Source: Flavobacterium ajazii
GTDB taxonomy: Bacteria > Bacteroidota > Bacteroidia > Flavobacteriales > Flavobacteriaceae
Length of the DNA stretch: 64,000 nucleotides
Assembly (NCBI RefSeq): GCF_010614725.1
Contig: NZ_JAAEHL010000008.1
Span: 186,001-250,000 of the forward strand
Direction: 5' to 3'
Shown: one piece after another, positions 42,199 to 51,058 of the stretch
How the letters are laid out: each line of letters begins with the position of its first letter
Numbering within the stretch: position 1 is the stretch's first letter
The notes under the pieces: model-generated
Seen by the model: only the letters and a program-made list of their open reading frames with translations
Databases searched by the model: none
Told to the model about the DNA's origin: nothing
Made by a program: the position numbers and the translations under genes

Positions 42199-43479
42199 TT
42201 ATTCTATTTTCTGATGATCTTCCATATCTCTATTTAGATCCAAATTTCTAAAAGTTGGTGATTTGAGTGCGGTTATAATAACCGTCAAAAGCGTCACACT
42301 TCCACCAAAAATTACTGAAGTTACGGTTCCCATTAATTTGGCAGTTGCACCGCTTTCAAAGGCCCCCAGTTCATTAGAAGATCCAACAAAAATTGAATTT
42401 ACAGCACCAACACGACCACGCATATGATCCGGCGTTTTAAGCTGCAGGATAGTTTGTCTGATTACAACCGAAATTCCGTCAGCAAGTCCACTCAAAAATA
42501 AAGCGAAAACAGAAAGCCAGAAATAAGTTGAAATACCAAATAAAATGATCGACAATCCAAAAACAAATATGGCTGCTAAAAGTTTCTTTCCTGCATTTTT
42601 ATTTAAAGGTACATAAGCAGAAACGAGTACTGTGATAAAAGATCCTACTGCAGGAGCAGCTCTTAAGATACCAAAACCTTCAGAGCCCACTTTTAAAATA
42701 TCCTGAGCAAAAACAGGCAATAATGCTACGGCTCCTCCAAAAAGTACCGCAATCATATCAAGTGATAACGCACCTAAAACAATCTGATTTTTGAATACAA
42801 AAGTTAAACCTTCAGTAAGACTGTCTTTTATAGATTCTCCAATTTTCGGATTTAAGATTGGTTTTTTACTGATTTGCGATAAGGCAATTAAGGAAAGAAT
42901 AGAAAATCCGAATACCAGACACATAGACCAGTGAACGCCAATCCAGTTAATTGAAAATCCTGCCAATGCCGGGCCCATAACGGCTCCAATCTGCCAAACT
43001 GTACTGCTCCAGGTTGCCGCATTTGGATATGCTTTTTTAGGAATGATCAATGATAAAAGAGAGAAAATAGTTGGTCCCATAAAAGCACGTACAATTCCGC
43101 CGACAAAGACAAGAGCATAAATTGAATACAAAATGTAATCTTTAGACCAACCTCCGACAACTTTTGGCCAGGTTAACAAGAAAAGTCCAAAACTAATAGC
43201 TGAAAATCCTAAAATACATTTTACCAATAATCCTTTCTTTTCTCTCTGATCGACAATATGTCCTGCAAACAAAGCCATTGAAACGGCAGGAATAATTTCC
43301 ATCAAACCAATAAAACCTAATGAGAGCGGATCTTTCGTCAAACTGTAAACTTCCCATTCAATCACAATAAACTGCATCGACCAGGCAAAAACCATAGCAA
43401 AACGCAATAATAAAAACACATTAAATTCTCTATAGCGTAACGCCTGATACGGGTCGTTTTTCTTTTCGTTATTTTTCAT
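42199..43479 (-). CDS. Major facilitator superfamily transporter
   Basis: 426 residues with 12 predicted membrane helices. Typical MFS loops are present: AGHIVDQREKKGLLVK after helix 2 and LKTPDHMRGRVGAVNSIFVGSSNELGAFESG late in the chain, which is the layout of the EntS-like group (siderophore or drug exporters). Substrate unknown. It overlaps recJ by 11 bases on the same strand, so it is the second gene of a recJ operon, an arrangement that suggests shared expression rather than shared function. Confidence 0.9.
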   Translation of the reverse strand: MKNNEKKNDPYQALRYREFNVFLLLRFAMVFAWSMQFIVIEWEVYSLTKDPLSLGFIGLMEIIPAVSMALFAGHIVDQREKKGLLVKCILGFSAISFGLFLLTWPKVVGGWSKDYILYSIYALVFVGGIVRAFMGPTIFSLLSLIIPKKAYPNAATWSSTVWQIGAVMGPALAGFSINWIGVHWSMCLVFGFSILSLIALSQISKKPILNPKIGESIKDSLTEGLTFVFKNQIVLGALSLDMIAVLFGGAVALLPVFAQDILKVGSEGFGILRAAPAVGSFITVLVSAYVPLNKNAGKKLLAAIFVFGLSIILFGISTYFWLSVFALFLSGLADGISVVIRQTILQLKTPDHMRGRVGAVNSIFVGSSNELGAFESGATAKLMGTVTSVIFGGSVTLLTVIITALKSPTFRNLDLNRDMEDHQKIE

Positions 43480-45169
43480 TACTTCTAATATCTTTCAGCA
43501 TCAGCTGAGTTGAGATGTTTCCGTTCCATTCATTTTCAGCAATGCAATAAGCCAGTTGAAACGGATTTTGATTTTGTACAATATTTATTTTTTTTCCGAG
43601 TCCAAAGCCAATAGCGGCAATTCCGTCGGAGTTATTTTGTTTTACAAAGAGCCTTAAATGTTCTTCTTCGGAACCAAGGTTTTTGGCGTATCCCGTATCT
43701 TTTGCATTCCGGGTCATAAAAACCGGAGTCATGTTTTGTGGGCCAAAGGGTTCAAATTGTTTTAGAATCCGGATCAGTTTTGGCGTTATATCTGCGAAAT
43801 CAATTTCGGCATCAATTTCAATTTCCGGAGTACGCATTTCGGGATGAATGGTTTCTTTTACACATTTTTCAAAAGCGGCTTTAAAAGCCTGGTAATTTTC
43901 TGCCTTTAAAGTCATTCCGGCAGCGTACATATGGCCCCCAAATTGCTCCAAATGTTCTGAACAGTTATCTAATGCATTGTAAACATCGAAACCTTTTACA
44001 GATCTTGCCGAGGCAGCGTATTTATCTCCACTTTTAGTGAAAACCAGGGTAGGACGATAATACGTTTCAATCAATCTTGAAGCCACAATTCCGATTACGC
44101 CTTTGTGCCAGTCTTCCTGAAAAACAACGGTTGAGAAACGTTCTTCTTCATTGTTTTCTATGATTTGTTGAAAAGCTTCTTTGGTAATCTTTTTATCTAA
44201 ATCTTTTCGGTCTGCATTGTATTGCTCAATTTCTGAAGCAAATTGCTGTGCCTGTTCCAAATCAAATTCGGTTAAAAGCTCAACTGCATGATTGCCATGT
44301 TTAATTCTTCCTGCGGCATTAATTCTTGGCGAAATGATAAAAACAACATCAGTAATATCTAATACTTTCTTTTTTACCTGATGCACTAAAGCTTTGATTC
44401 CGGGTCTTGGTTCGCTGTTAATTACCTTTAAGCCGAAATAAGCCAGAACACGATTTTCACCCGTAATCGGAACAATATCTGCAGCAATTGCGGTAGCAAC
44501 CAAATCCAGATACGGAACCAGATCTTCTATAGTTTCATCTCGGTTTTGGCCAAGAGCCTGAATCAGTTTAAAACCAACTCCGCAGCCACACAATTCATCG
44601 TAGGGGTAGGAGCAGTCTTCTCTTTTCGGATCTAAAACGGCCACAGCATCCGGAAGAAATTCTCCAGGGCGGTGATGATCACAAACTATGAAATCGATGT
44701 TTTTGGCTTTTGCGTAGGCGATATGATCAATAGATTTTATTCCACAGTCTAAAGCGACAATTAAAGAAAATCCATTGTCGTCTGCAAAATCAATTCCTTT
44801 ATATGAGATTCCGTAGCCTTCGTCGTAACGGTCCGGAATATAAGTCGCAATATTTGGGTAATGGGATTTTAAATACGAAGAAACCAAAGAAACCGCTGTT
44901 GTTCCGTCAACATCATAATCACCGAAAACCAAAATATTTTCCTGATTTTTAATTGCCAATTCGATTCGGGCAACAGCTTTGTCCATATCTTTCATCAGAT
45001 ACGGATCGTGAAGATGTTCTAATGATGGGCGAAAGAAATTTTTAGCTTCATCAAAAGTTTCAATTCCACGCTGAATCAAAAGTGTGGCTACAAAATCTTC
45101 TACATTTAAGGCAGCTGCAAGATGTTTTACCTTTTCTTCTGAAGGTTTTGATTTGATGGTCCAGCGCAT
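43469..45169 (-). CDS. recJ: Single-stranded-DNA-specific 5'-3' exonuclease RecJ
   Basis: 566 residues. DHH phosphoesterase motifs: motif I VFGDYDVDGTTAVSL, motif II VALDCGIKS, DHH motif VCDHHRPGEFLPDA, then SPRINAAGRIKHG and the DHHA1 region with EQFGGHMYAAGMTL. RecJ degrades 5' ends during recombination and mismatch repair. The first segment (EKVKHLAAALNVEDFVATLLIQRGI) is the usual N-terminus. It overlaps the MFS gene downstream by 11 bases. Confidence 0.95.
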   Translation of the reverse strand: MRWTIKSKPSEEKVKHLAAALNVEDFVATLLIQRGIETFDEAKNFFRPSLEHLHDPYLMKDMDKAVARIELAIKNQENILVFGDYDVDGTTAVSLVSSYLKSHYPNIATYIPDRYDEGYGISYKGIDFADDNGFSLIVALDCGIKSIDHIAYAKAKNIDFIVCDHHRPGEFLPDAVAVLDPKREDCSYPYDELCGCGVGFKLIQALGQNRDETIEDLVPYLDLVATAIAADIVPITGENRVLAYFGLKVINSEPRPGIKALVHQVKKKVLDITDVVFIISPRINAAGRIKHGNHAVELLTEFDLEQAQQFASEIEQYNADRKDLDKKITKEAFQQIIENNEEERFSTVVFQEDWHKGVIGIVASRLIETYYRPTLVFTKSGDKYAASARSVKGFDVYNALDNCSEHLEQFGGHMYAAGMTLKAENYQAFKAAFEKCVKETIHPEMRTPEIEIDAEIDFADITPKLIRILKQFEPFGPQNMTPVFMTRNAKDTGYAKNLGSEEEHLRLFVKQNNSDGIAAIGFGLGKKINIVQNQNPFQLAYCIAENEWNGNISTQLMLKDIRSNEK

Positions 45170-45209
45170 AAATAATGATGATTGAAAATTATGAATTTAT
45201 GTGAGAGAA

Positions 45210-45217
45210 CAAATTTA
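45210..45217 (-). promoter_or_regulatory. -7 element of the recJ-MFS operon
   Basis: TAAATTTG on the minus strand, an exact match, 41 bases before the recJ ATG. Confidence 0.5.
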
Positions 45218-45321
45218 GTTTAAAATAGCGAATCATTTTAATCTTCTTCAATGCAAATTGAATCATATGTAAACCTTAAGATTAAGGCGGTTTGAGAAAA
45301 AGAAAAATGAAAATTTGTTAT

Positions 45322-45329
45322 TACTTTTG
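45322..45329 (+). promoter_or_regulatory. -7 element of ade
   Basis: TACTTTTG, an exact TAnnTTTG match, 27 bases before the ATG at 45357. It lies in the longer open frame beginning at 45315, so it supports the later start. Confidence 0.55.
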
Positions 45330-45356
45330 ACTATATCATTTTTAAAACAAACAAAA

Positions 45357-47009
45357 ATGCAAATTCAGGGACAAATTATAGACATCCAGAACCGACGAAT
45401 TTATGCTGGGGAAATCACTGTCGAAAACAAAAAAATCATTTCGATAACTGAAAAAGACCACAATGTAAAAAAATACATTATGCCAGGATTTATCGATGCC
45501 CATATTCATATCGAAAGTTCGATGCTTGTTCCTTCAGAGTTTGCAAAAATTGCCGTACTCCACGGAACAGTGGGTACCATTTCTGACCCGCACGAAATCG
45601 CAAATGTTTTAGGAACTGAAGGCGTTTATTATATGGTTGAAAACGGTAAAAAAGTACCGTTGAAATTTCATTTTGGTGCACCCTCTTGTGTTCCTGCTAC
45701 TTCTTTCGAAAGTGCAGGCGCTATTATAGATTCCGACGGAATTAAGGAATTACTGGCTTCTCCCGATATTTATTATTTGGCAGAAATGATGAATTATCCA
45801 GGTGTTTTATTAAATGATGAAGAAGTTTTAAAGAAAATTCAATGGGCGAAACATTTCAATAAACCTGTTGATGGACATGCGCCGGGACTAAGAGGTGAAG
45901 CGGCTAAAAAATACATTTCAGCCGGGATTTCTACCGACCACGAATGCTTTACTTTTGAAGAAGCCGAAGAAAAATTATCTCTGGGAATGAAGGTAATTAT
46001 TCGCGAAGGAAGTGCTGCCAGAAATTTCGAAGCACTCATCGATTTACTTCCGGAAAATTTCGAAAACATGATGTTTTGTTCAGACGATAAACATCCTGAT
46101 GATTTAATCATAAGTCATATTAATTCGCTTTGCGCCCGTGCAGTTGCGAAAGGAATTGATGTTTTTAAAGTCTTACAGGCTGCTTGTGTAAATCCTGTCA
46201 ACCATTATAAGATGGATGTAGGTTTGCTGAAAGTAAACGATGCTGCCGATTTTATCGTAGTCGAGGATTTGGTTGACTTCAAAGTGAAACAAACTTACAT
46301 TAACGGCGAGTTAGTTGCCGAAGATGGGGAGTCTTTTATTAAACATATTCCATTTGAAACTCCTAATAATTTCAATATCACTTCTAAAGAAATAAGTGAT
46401 TTTAAAGTTTCGGGTTCGGGTTCAAAAATCAGGGTAATTGAAGCTTTAGAAGGACAATTAATTACTAATGAAATTCACCATCAATCCTTAATCGTTGATG
46501 GAAAAATCGTTTCAGATATCGAAAATGATATTCTGAAAATGGCTGTTATAAATCGTTATCAGGATACCACACGAGGTGAAACCGAACTGAGCGAAGCTAA
46601 ACCTGCAATTGCCTTCATTAAGAATTTTGGACTGAAAAAAGGTGCTATTGCCAGTTCTGTAGCACACGATTGCCATAATATTGTTGTTGTGGGAACTTCT
46701 GACGAAGAAATTTGCAATGCGGTCAATCTGATTATTAAAAATACTGGTGGAGTTTGTGCTGTAAATGGTCCTGAAAGCAAAATATTGCCGTTGCCTGTTG
46801 CCGGAATTATGAGTGACAAAAACGGTTGGGAAACAGGAAAATTATATCAGGAAGTTGATGCAATGGCAAAAAAATTAGGAAGCAATCTGAAAGCGCCTTT
46901 TATGACGCTTTCATTTATGGCTTTACTTGTTATTCCCGATTTAAAGTTATCCGATAAAGGATTATTTAGCGGAAATAGTTTTTCATTTGTTGATCTGGAA
47001 ATTTCTTAA
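45357..47009 (+). CDS. ade: Adenine deaminase
   Basis: 550 residues from ATG 45357. It hydrolyses adenine to hypoxanthine in purine salvage. The amidohydrolase metal motif is in YIMPGFIDAHIHIESSM (HxH), with further ligands near GHAPGLRG and FCSDDKHPDDL. The C-terminal domain ends with the family's SFMALLVIPDLKLSDKGLF. Length matches bacterial Ade proteins. It is monocistronic between recJ and hopJ; its own promoter and a hairpin over the stop codon frame it. Confidence 0.94.
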   Translation: MQIQGQIIDIQNRRIYAGEITVENKKIISITEKDHNVKKYIMPGFIDAHIHIESSMLVPSEFAKIAVLHGTVGTISDPHEIANVLGTEGVYYMVENGKKVPLKFHFGAPSCVPATSFESAGAIIDSDGIKELLASPDIYYLAEMMNYPGVLLNDEEVLKKIQWAKHFNKPVDGHAPGLRGEAAKKYISAGISTDHECFTFEEAEEKLSLGMKVIIREGSAARNFEALIDLLPENFENMMFCSDDKHPDDLIISHINSLCARAVAKGIDVFKVLQAACVNPVNHYKMDVGLLKVNDAADFIVVEDLVDFKVKQTYINGELVAEDGESFIKHIPFETPNNFNITSKEISDFKVSGSGSKIRVIEALEGQLITNEIHHQSLIVDGKIVSDIENDILKMAVINRYQDTTRGETELSEAKPAIAFIKNFGLKKGAIASSVAHDCHNIVVVGTSDEEICNAVNLIIKNTGGVCAVNGPESKILPLPVAGIMSDKNGWETGKLYQEVDAMAKKLGSNLKAPFMTLSFMALLVIPDLKLSDKGLFSGNSFSFVDLEIS

Positions 47010-47027
47010 CCATATAAAGGTTAAGAA
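47003..47027 (+). terminator. Hairpin across the ade stop codon
   Basis: TTCTTAACC / GGTTAAGAA (9 base pairs, 7-base loop), followed by an interrupted T-rich stretch. It begins inside the last codons of ade. Confidence 0.65.
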
Positions 47028-47082
47028 GTAACTTATTTTTCTTAATAGTAGTGAAAATTCCTTTTATCTGTGACCAAAATAT

Positions 47083-47430
47083 TTAAGATTTCAAAGTTAA
47101 AGCTTCTCCTTCAAACTGAATTCCGTCCCAGCCTAAATTGATGAAATTTCTAATATTTTGGTGATTTGTGCCGTTTAGATCGCCTAAAACTTCTTCAAAA
47201 TAAAAAGCGCCAAAGCATGCTAAAGTTTCTTCTTTGTTTAAATTCTGCAATTTTGCAAAAGAAAATAATTTGCAGGAACCCGAATTTTCACCTGCAGCAT
47301 TATGTTGTGTCCCGTTTTGAAAAGCAGTTGGAGTAAAGTTGTAGTTTTCTTCAATTACTGCAATAGTTTCAGGAAACGTGATTTGTGTTGGGGTTTGTTT
47401 TACTTTTTCTAAAAAGGTTTGAATGCTCAT
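47083..47430 (-). CDS. HopJ type III effector family protein
   Basis: 115 residues. The HopJ family is named from Pseudomonas but is widespread in bacteria without type III secretion. Family hallmarks are present: ITFPETIAVIEENYNFTPTAFQNG, ENSGSCKLFSFAKL, and ACFGAFYFEEVLGDLNGTNHQNIRNFI. Function is unknown. It lies on the minus strand after the 150-residue unknown gene with 59 bases between, and no secretion signal is present. Confidence 0.9.
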   Translation of the reverse strand: MSIQTFLEKVKQTPTQITFPETIAVIEENYNFTPTAFQNGTQHNAAGENSGSCKLFSFAKLQNLNKEETLACFGAFYFEEVLGDLNGTNHQNIRNFINLGWDGIQFEGEALTLKS

Positions 47431-47489
47431 GATTGTATGCTTTCTTTAATATTAATATTTTAAGATATTCAATGTCTTTTTCTCATTAA

Positions 47490-47942
47490 TTACCTGATAA
47501 TAAATTTCATTATTTTAGGGTAAAATGAGGTTAAAAACTCATCATTTTCTTTTAATTGTTTTGAGTTTTTGATAACGTCTAAAGAATTTTTAAAGTCTAA
47601 AGGATCTATTATGGAATTTGGATCTATATCATCATTATCCCAGCCTTTGCCTTCATTAAAATCTTTGATGAAGTTTGGTAATGATTTATATTCATCTTCT
47701 GTTATTCCTTCGTAGTGCCAAAATGATAAATATCTTTCGAATTCACCATCTCCAAAGTGAAGTGCTAATTTTTCATTGTCAAATTCAGCCCAAACATATT
47801 TATCATCTGGACCTCCACAATTTTCTGCACCACATACCGGGCAAATTGTGATTTGATCAATGAACCGTTCAACTATTTTTAATTTGTGTTTGAATTGTTG
47901 ACCATTAACGGTACAGGAATAACTAAAATATTCATTTTGCAT
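47490..47942 (-). CDS. Unknown protein with possible zinc knuckle
   Basis: 150 residues, no signal peptide. ICPVCGAENCGG could form a zinc knuckle (CPVC plus a single downstream Cys). The rest is acidic with aromatic clusters (FERYLSFWHYEGITEDEYKSL) and a C-terminal FLTSFYPKIMKFIIR. I do not recognise the family. The ATG shares a base with the rsmI stop codon (TAATG), so it is translationally coupled to rsmI, which is an unusual companion for it. Confidence 0.6.
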   Translation of the reverse strand: MQNEYFSYSCTVNGQQFKHKLKIVERFIDQITICPVCGAENCGGPDDKYVWAEFDNEKLALHFGDGEFERYLSFWHYEGITEDEYKSLPNFIKDFNEGKGWDNDDIDPNSIIDPLDFKNSLDVIKNSKQLKENDEFLTSFYPKIMKFIIR

Positions 47943-48664
47943 TATTCTTCTTCCTCGTCTTTAGAATATTTACTTCTTTTACCTTCTTTCTCTATTGTTT
48001 TTCCCGCAACCACAACGACAATTTCGCCTCGTGGCGCTGTTTTTTCAAAATGCGTTAAAACTTCTTTCGCAGTTCCGCGAACGTTTTCTTCGTGCAGTTT
48101 TGATAATTCACGTGAAACGCAAACTTGCCGGTCTTCCCCAAAATACTGAATAAATTCACCTAAAGTTTTAATTAGTTTATGTGGCGAAACATACAAAATC
48201 ATCGTTCTGGTTTCTTCGGCTAAAGCCAAAAATCGGGTCTGACGTCCTTTTTTATCAGGAAGGAAACCTTCAAAAACGAATTTGTCGTTTGGGAGCCCGC
48301 TGTTTACCAATGCGGGAACAAAAGCTGTTGCGCCCGGAAGGCATTCGACCTCAATTTTATTTTCAACGCAGGCGCGCGTCAGTAAAAATCCGGGATCTGA
48401 AATTGCCGGAGTTCCTGCATCAGAAATCAAAGCGATGGTTTCGCCAGCTTTCAAACGGGCAATTAGATTTTCAGTGGTTTTGTGCTCGTTGTGCATATGA
48501 TGACTGTGCATGTGTGTGCCAATTTCAAAATGCTTTAAGAGTTTACCGCTCGTTCTGGTGTCTTCGGCCAAAATCAGATCGACTTCCTTTAAAACCCGGA
48601 TGGCCCTAAAAGTCATGTCTTCAAGATTGCCGATTGGCGTTGGAACGATATATAATTTTGACAT
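47942..48664 (-). CDS. rsmI: 16S rRNA 2'-O-ribose C1402 methyltransferase
   Basis: 240 residues. Uses SAM to methylate the 2'-OH of C1402 in 16S rRNA. The tetrapyrrole-methylase-like fold is recognised by LYIVPTPIGNLEDMTFRAIRVL, LILAEDTRTSGKLLKH, ALISDAGTPAISDPGFLL and ECLPGATAFVPALVNSGLP. The C-terminus has a charged tail (EGKRSKYSKDEEEE). It is 43 bases downstream of the 325-residue unknown gene on the same strand and coupled to the next gene. Confidence 0.96.
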   Translation of the reverse strand: MSKLYIVPTPIGNLEDMTFRAIRVLKEVDLILAEDTRTSGKLLKHFEIGTHMHSHHMHNEHKTTENLIARLKAGETIALISDAGTPAISDPGFLLTRACVENKIEVECLPGATAFVPALVNSGLPNDKFVFEGFLPDKKGRQTRFLALAEETRTMILYVSPHKLIKTLGEFIQYFGEDRQVCVSRELSKLHEENVRGTAKEVLTHFEKTAPRGEIVVVVAGKTIEKEGKRSKYSKDEEEE

Positions 48665-48707
48665 ATTTTTTTATTCGTGAAATGTAAAATGTGAGATGTG
48701 AAAAGTG

Positions 48708-49685
48708 TTATGAGAATTTTTTCTCGATGATTCCCAGAAAACGTTCTGCGTAATCGTCTTTTCCATCCCAATCGTTATAATCAGGTTTTACCATAGTTTC
48801 GATAAATTCTTTCGCTTCACTAAAGCTGTCGAATGTTAACAACTGATTCAATACACGACTGTAATCTTCAGTACTGTTTCCGAAAAGGTTTTTGGTAAAG
48901 GCAATTCGGTCATTCAGATCAATATGGAAACCTTTGGCTAGTTTTTCGTTTAAAGGAACTGTTCTTGGTTTTGCCGGTTCTGTAATTACACTTTCAGTTA
49001 CAGCTTTTTTCTCTTTAAATTCATTTATCGATGGAGTAGGTGTAGGAGTGATATTTTCAAAATCATCTACTTTTACAAATTGAGCCTCGGCATAATTAAC
49101 GCCTAAAATATCTTCAAACGAAATCGAAACAGCCTCTGATTTTGTAGGAGTTTCAGCTTTTGGTTCTTCTGCTTTCGGTTCTTCTTTATCTAATTCAAAT
49201 GAAGGTTTAAAATCTGGAATTGGTTTTAAATCACTTACGGTTTTAAACGAAAGTTCTTCAGCAGGTTCTGTTTCTTTTTTGGTTTCAAAAACCGGTTCTT
49301 GATTTTTTACAGCAATCTCCTCGGTTACTTCTGCCTGAATTTCAGCAACGATTTCTGCCGGAGTTTCTTCAATAATTTTAGGTTCAGCAATAGTTTCGGC
49401 CTCAGTTACAGTTTCTTCAACGACAACCGGAAGTATTTCTTCTGCTTTAATTGCTACAGGAAGATTTTCCTCTTTTTCAAAAACAGTTTCAATTTGAGAT
49501 TCTATTTCACTGTATCCGATAGTTGGTTTTATATCATCGAAATTTTCTTCTACAAATTTTAAAACAGTTAATTTTTCATATAATTTCTGTGTTTCCAGAT
49601 ACAATTGATTGATGTCGGATTTGTTCTTAAGTTTTAAAATTCGATGTGCGATGCTGATTAAATCGGCTTCCAATTTTTTTTTCAT
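48708..49685 (-). CDS. Acidic protein of unknown function, conserved ends and repetitive middle
   Basis: 325 residues. The N-terminus (KLEADLISIAHRILKLKNKSDINQLYLETQKLYEKLTVLKFV) and the C-terminus (NEKLAKGFHIDLNDRIAFTKNLFGNSTEDYSRVLNQLLTF) look like conserved helical domains. The middle (about 75-235) is Glu/Pro/Ala/Val-rich and low in complexity, for example AEEILPVVVEETVTEAET. Cytoplasmic by absence of a signal. I recall similar uncharacterised proteins next to rsmI in Flavobacteria, but no function is known. Confidence 0.75.
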   Translation of the reverse strand: MKKKLEADLISIAHRILKLKNKSDINQLYLETQKLYEKLTVLKFVEENFDDIKPTIGYSEIESQIETVFEKEENLPVAIKAEEILPVVVEETVTEAETIAEPKIIEETPAEIVAEIQAEVTEEIAVKNQEPVFETKKETEPAEELSFKTVSDLKPIPDFKPSFELDKEEPKAEEPKAETPTKSEAVSISFEDILGVNYAEAQFVKVDDFENITPTPTPSINEFKEKKAVTESVITEPAKPRTVPLNEKLAKGFHIDLNDRIAFTKNLFGNSTEDYSRVLNQLLTFDSFSEAKEFIETMVKPDYNDWDGKDDYAERFLGIIEKKFS

Positions 49686-49916
49686 AACTATTGAAATTAT
49701 AGTGAATAGGGTATTTTTAGTATATTTTGATGTCTTTTTAATTCGCGAAGGGAATTCGCCTGATATTTATTTTCTGTTAATAAACGTGAGCGAATCTTCA
49801 GTTTGATAAAAATTCTCTACTTTTGAAAAAGTGTAAAAACAGCAATTTTTTGCATTGATTTATTACCAGTACAAAGTAATAAAAACTATTCATTTTTAAA
49901 GGCAGAAAAATACAAA

Positions 49917-50507
49917 ATGTTTCTCGAAAATACAGTAAATCACAAAGAACAATTTGGGTGGATTGAAGTTATTTGTGGATCAATGTTTTCGGGTAAAACC
50001 GAGGAATTAATCCGAAGATTAAAACGAGCCCAATTTGCCAAACAAAGAGTTGAAATCTTTAAACCTGCTATCGATACCCGCTATCATGATGAAATGGTAG
50101 TGTCGCATGATGCAAACGAAATTCGGTCAACACCAGTTCCCGCTGCTGCTAATATTGCCATTTTAGCCCAGGGCTGTGATGTTATCGGAATTGATGAAGC
50201 GCAGTTTTTTGATGATGAAATTATTACCGTTTGTAATGATCTGGCGAATCAGGGAATTCGTGTAATTGTTGCCGGACTGGATATGGATTTTAAAGGAAAT
50301 CCATTTGGCCCTATGCCAGGACTTATGGCTACTGCTGAATATGTAACCAAAGTTCACGCAGTTTGTACCAGAACCGGAAATCTGGCCAATTATAGTTTTA
50401 GAAAAACAGATAATGATAAGCTGGTAATGCTCGGCGAAACCGAAGAATACGAACCGCTTAGTCGTGCGGCGTATTTTAATGCTATGAAGAAAATTCAGGA
50501 AAAATAG
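49917..50507 (+). CDS. tdk: Thymidine kinase, type II
   Basis: 196 residues. Phosphorylates thymidine with ATP. P-loop GSMFSGKTEELI near residue 22, lid and Mg2+ residues in GIDEAQFFDDE, and the thymidine-binding FKGNPFGPMPGLMATAEYVTKVHAVC. The four-Cys zinc site of type II kinases is mostly gone: the first pair reads CTRT instead of CxxC and the last pair is AYFN. A chain of alternative N-terminal residues precedes the conserved part (MFLENTVNHKEQFGW). Confidence 0.95.
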   Translation: MFLENTVNHKEQFGWIEVICGSMFSGKTEELIRRLKRAQFAKQRVEIFKPAIDTRYHDEMVVSHDANEIRSTPVPAAANIAILAQGCDVIGIDEAQFFDDEIITVCNDLANQGIRVIVAGLDMDFKGNPFGPMPGLMATAEYVTKVHAVCTRTGNLANYSFRKTDNDKLVMLGETEEYEPLSRAAYFNAMKKIQEK

Positions 50508-50533
50508 TTTTCAATTAATCCGTAAACTGCAGA

Positions 50534-50953
50534 ATGAGAAAACAGAATATTTTATTATTAGTGTTAATTGGAATTGCGGTTGCTTTTGTCGGTTACTTTC
50601 AGTTTTATCTTTCTGAAAATGCCAAAGAAGTGAATACTCAGATAACAGAATTAGTTGCAAAATACAACAAAAATTGTCCGTTGACCATTCAGGAAGGAAT
50701 TCGTTTGGACAGTGTAAGTTTACATGAAGAAAGAATTGTACGGTACAATTTAACTTTATTAAATGTTGTAAAAGAAACTGCTGAGATAAATATTATAAAA
50801 GCAGAAATTGAAAAAAGTCTGATTAGTACTGCCAAAGCAAATCCCGGGCTTCAGGTTTTCAGAGACAATGATTATACATTGATTTACCATTATAGCGATA
50901 AGAAGAAAGCTTTTTTATTTGATGTAAAGATATTCCCCGATCAGTATAAATAA
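50534..50953 (+). CDS. Single-pass membrane or periplasmic protein, unknown
   Basis: 139 residues. A membrane anchor or signal (ILLLVLIGIAVAFVGYFQFYL) leads into a mixed alpha/beta domain with NCPLTIQEGIRLDSVSLHEERIVRYNLTLLNVV and ending DYTLIYHYSDKKKAFLFDVKIFPDQYK. It starts 26 bases after tdk, so it may share its transcript. No family recognised. Confidence 0.7.
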   Translation: MRKQNILLLVLIGIAVAFVGYFQFYLSENAKEVNTQITELVAKYNKNCPLTIQEGIRLDSVSLHEERIVRYNLTLLNVVKETAEINIIKAEIEKSLISTAKANPGLQVFRDNDYTLIYHYSDKKKAFLFDVKIFPDQYK

Positions 50954-50971
50954 TTTCAAAGATCATGAAAC

Positions 50972-51015
50972 AACAAACCCGACAGTTTTCAAATGAAATG
51001 TCTGTCGGGTTTGTT
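50972..51015. terminator. Bidirectional terminator between the membrane protein gene and rpoN
   Basis: A 14-base-pair perfect stem AACAAACCCGACAG / CTGTCGGGTTTGTT lying between two convergent genes. Confidence 0.85.
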
Positions 51016-51058
51016 ATAGAGAAACTTAACTTTTCTTAATCTCTTAATGGTAAAAAAA

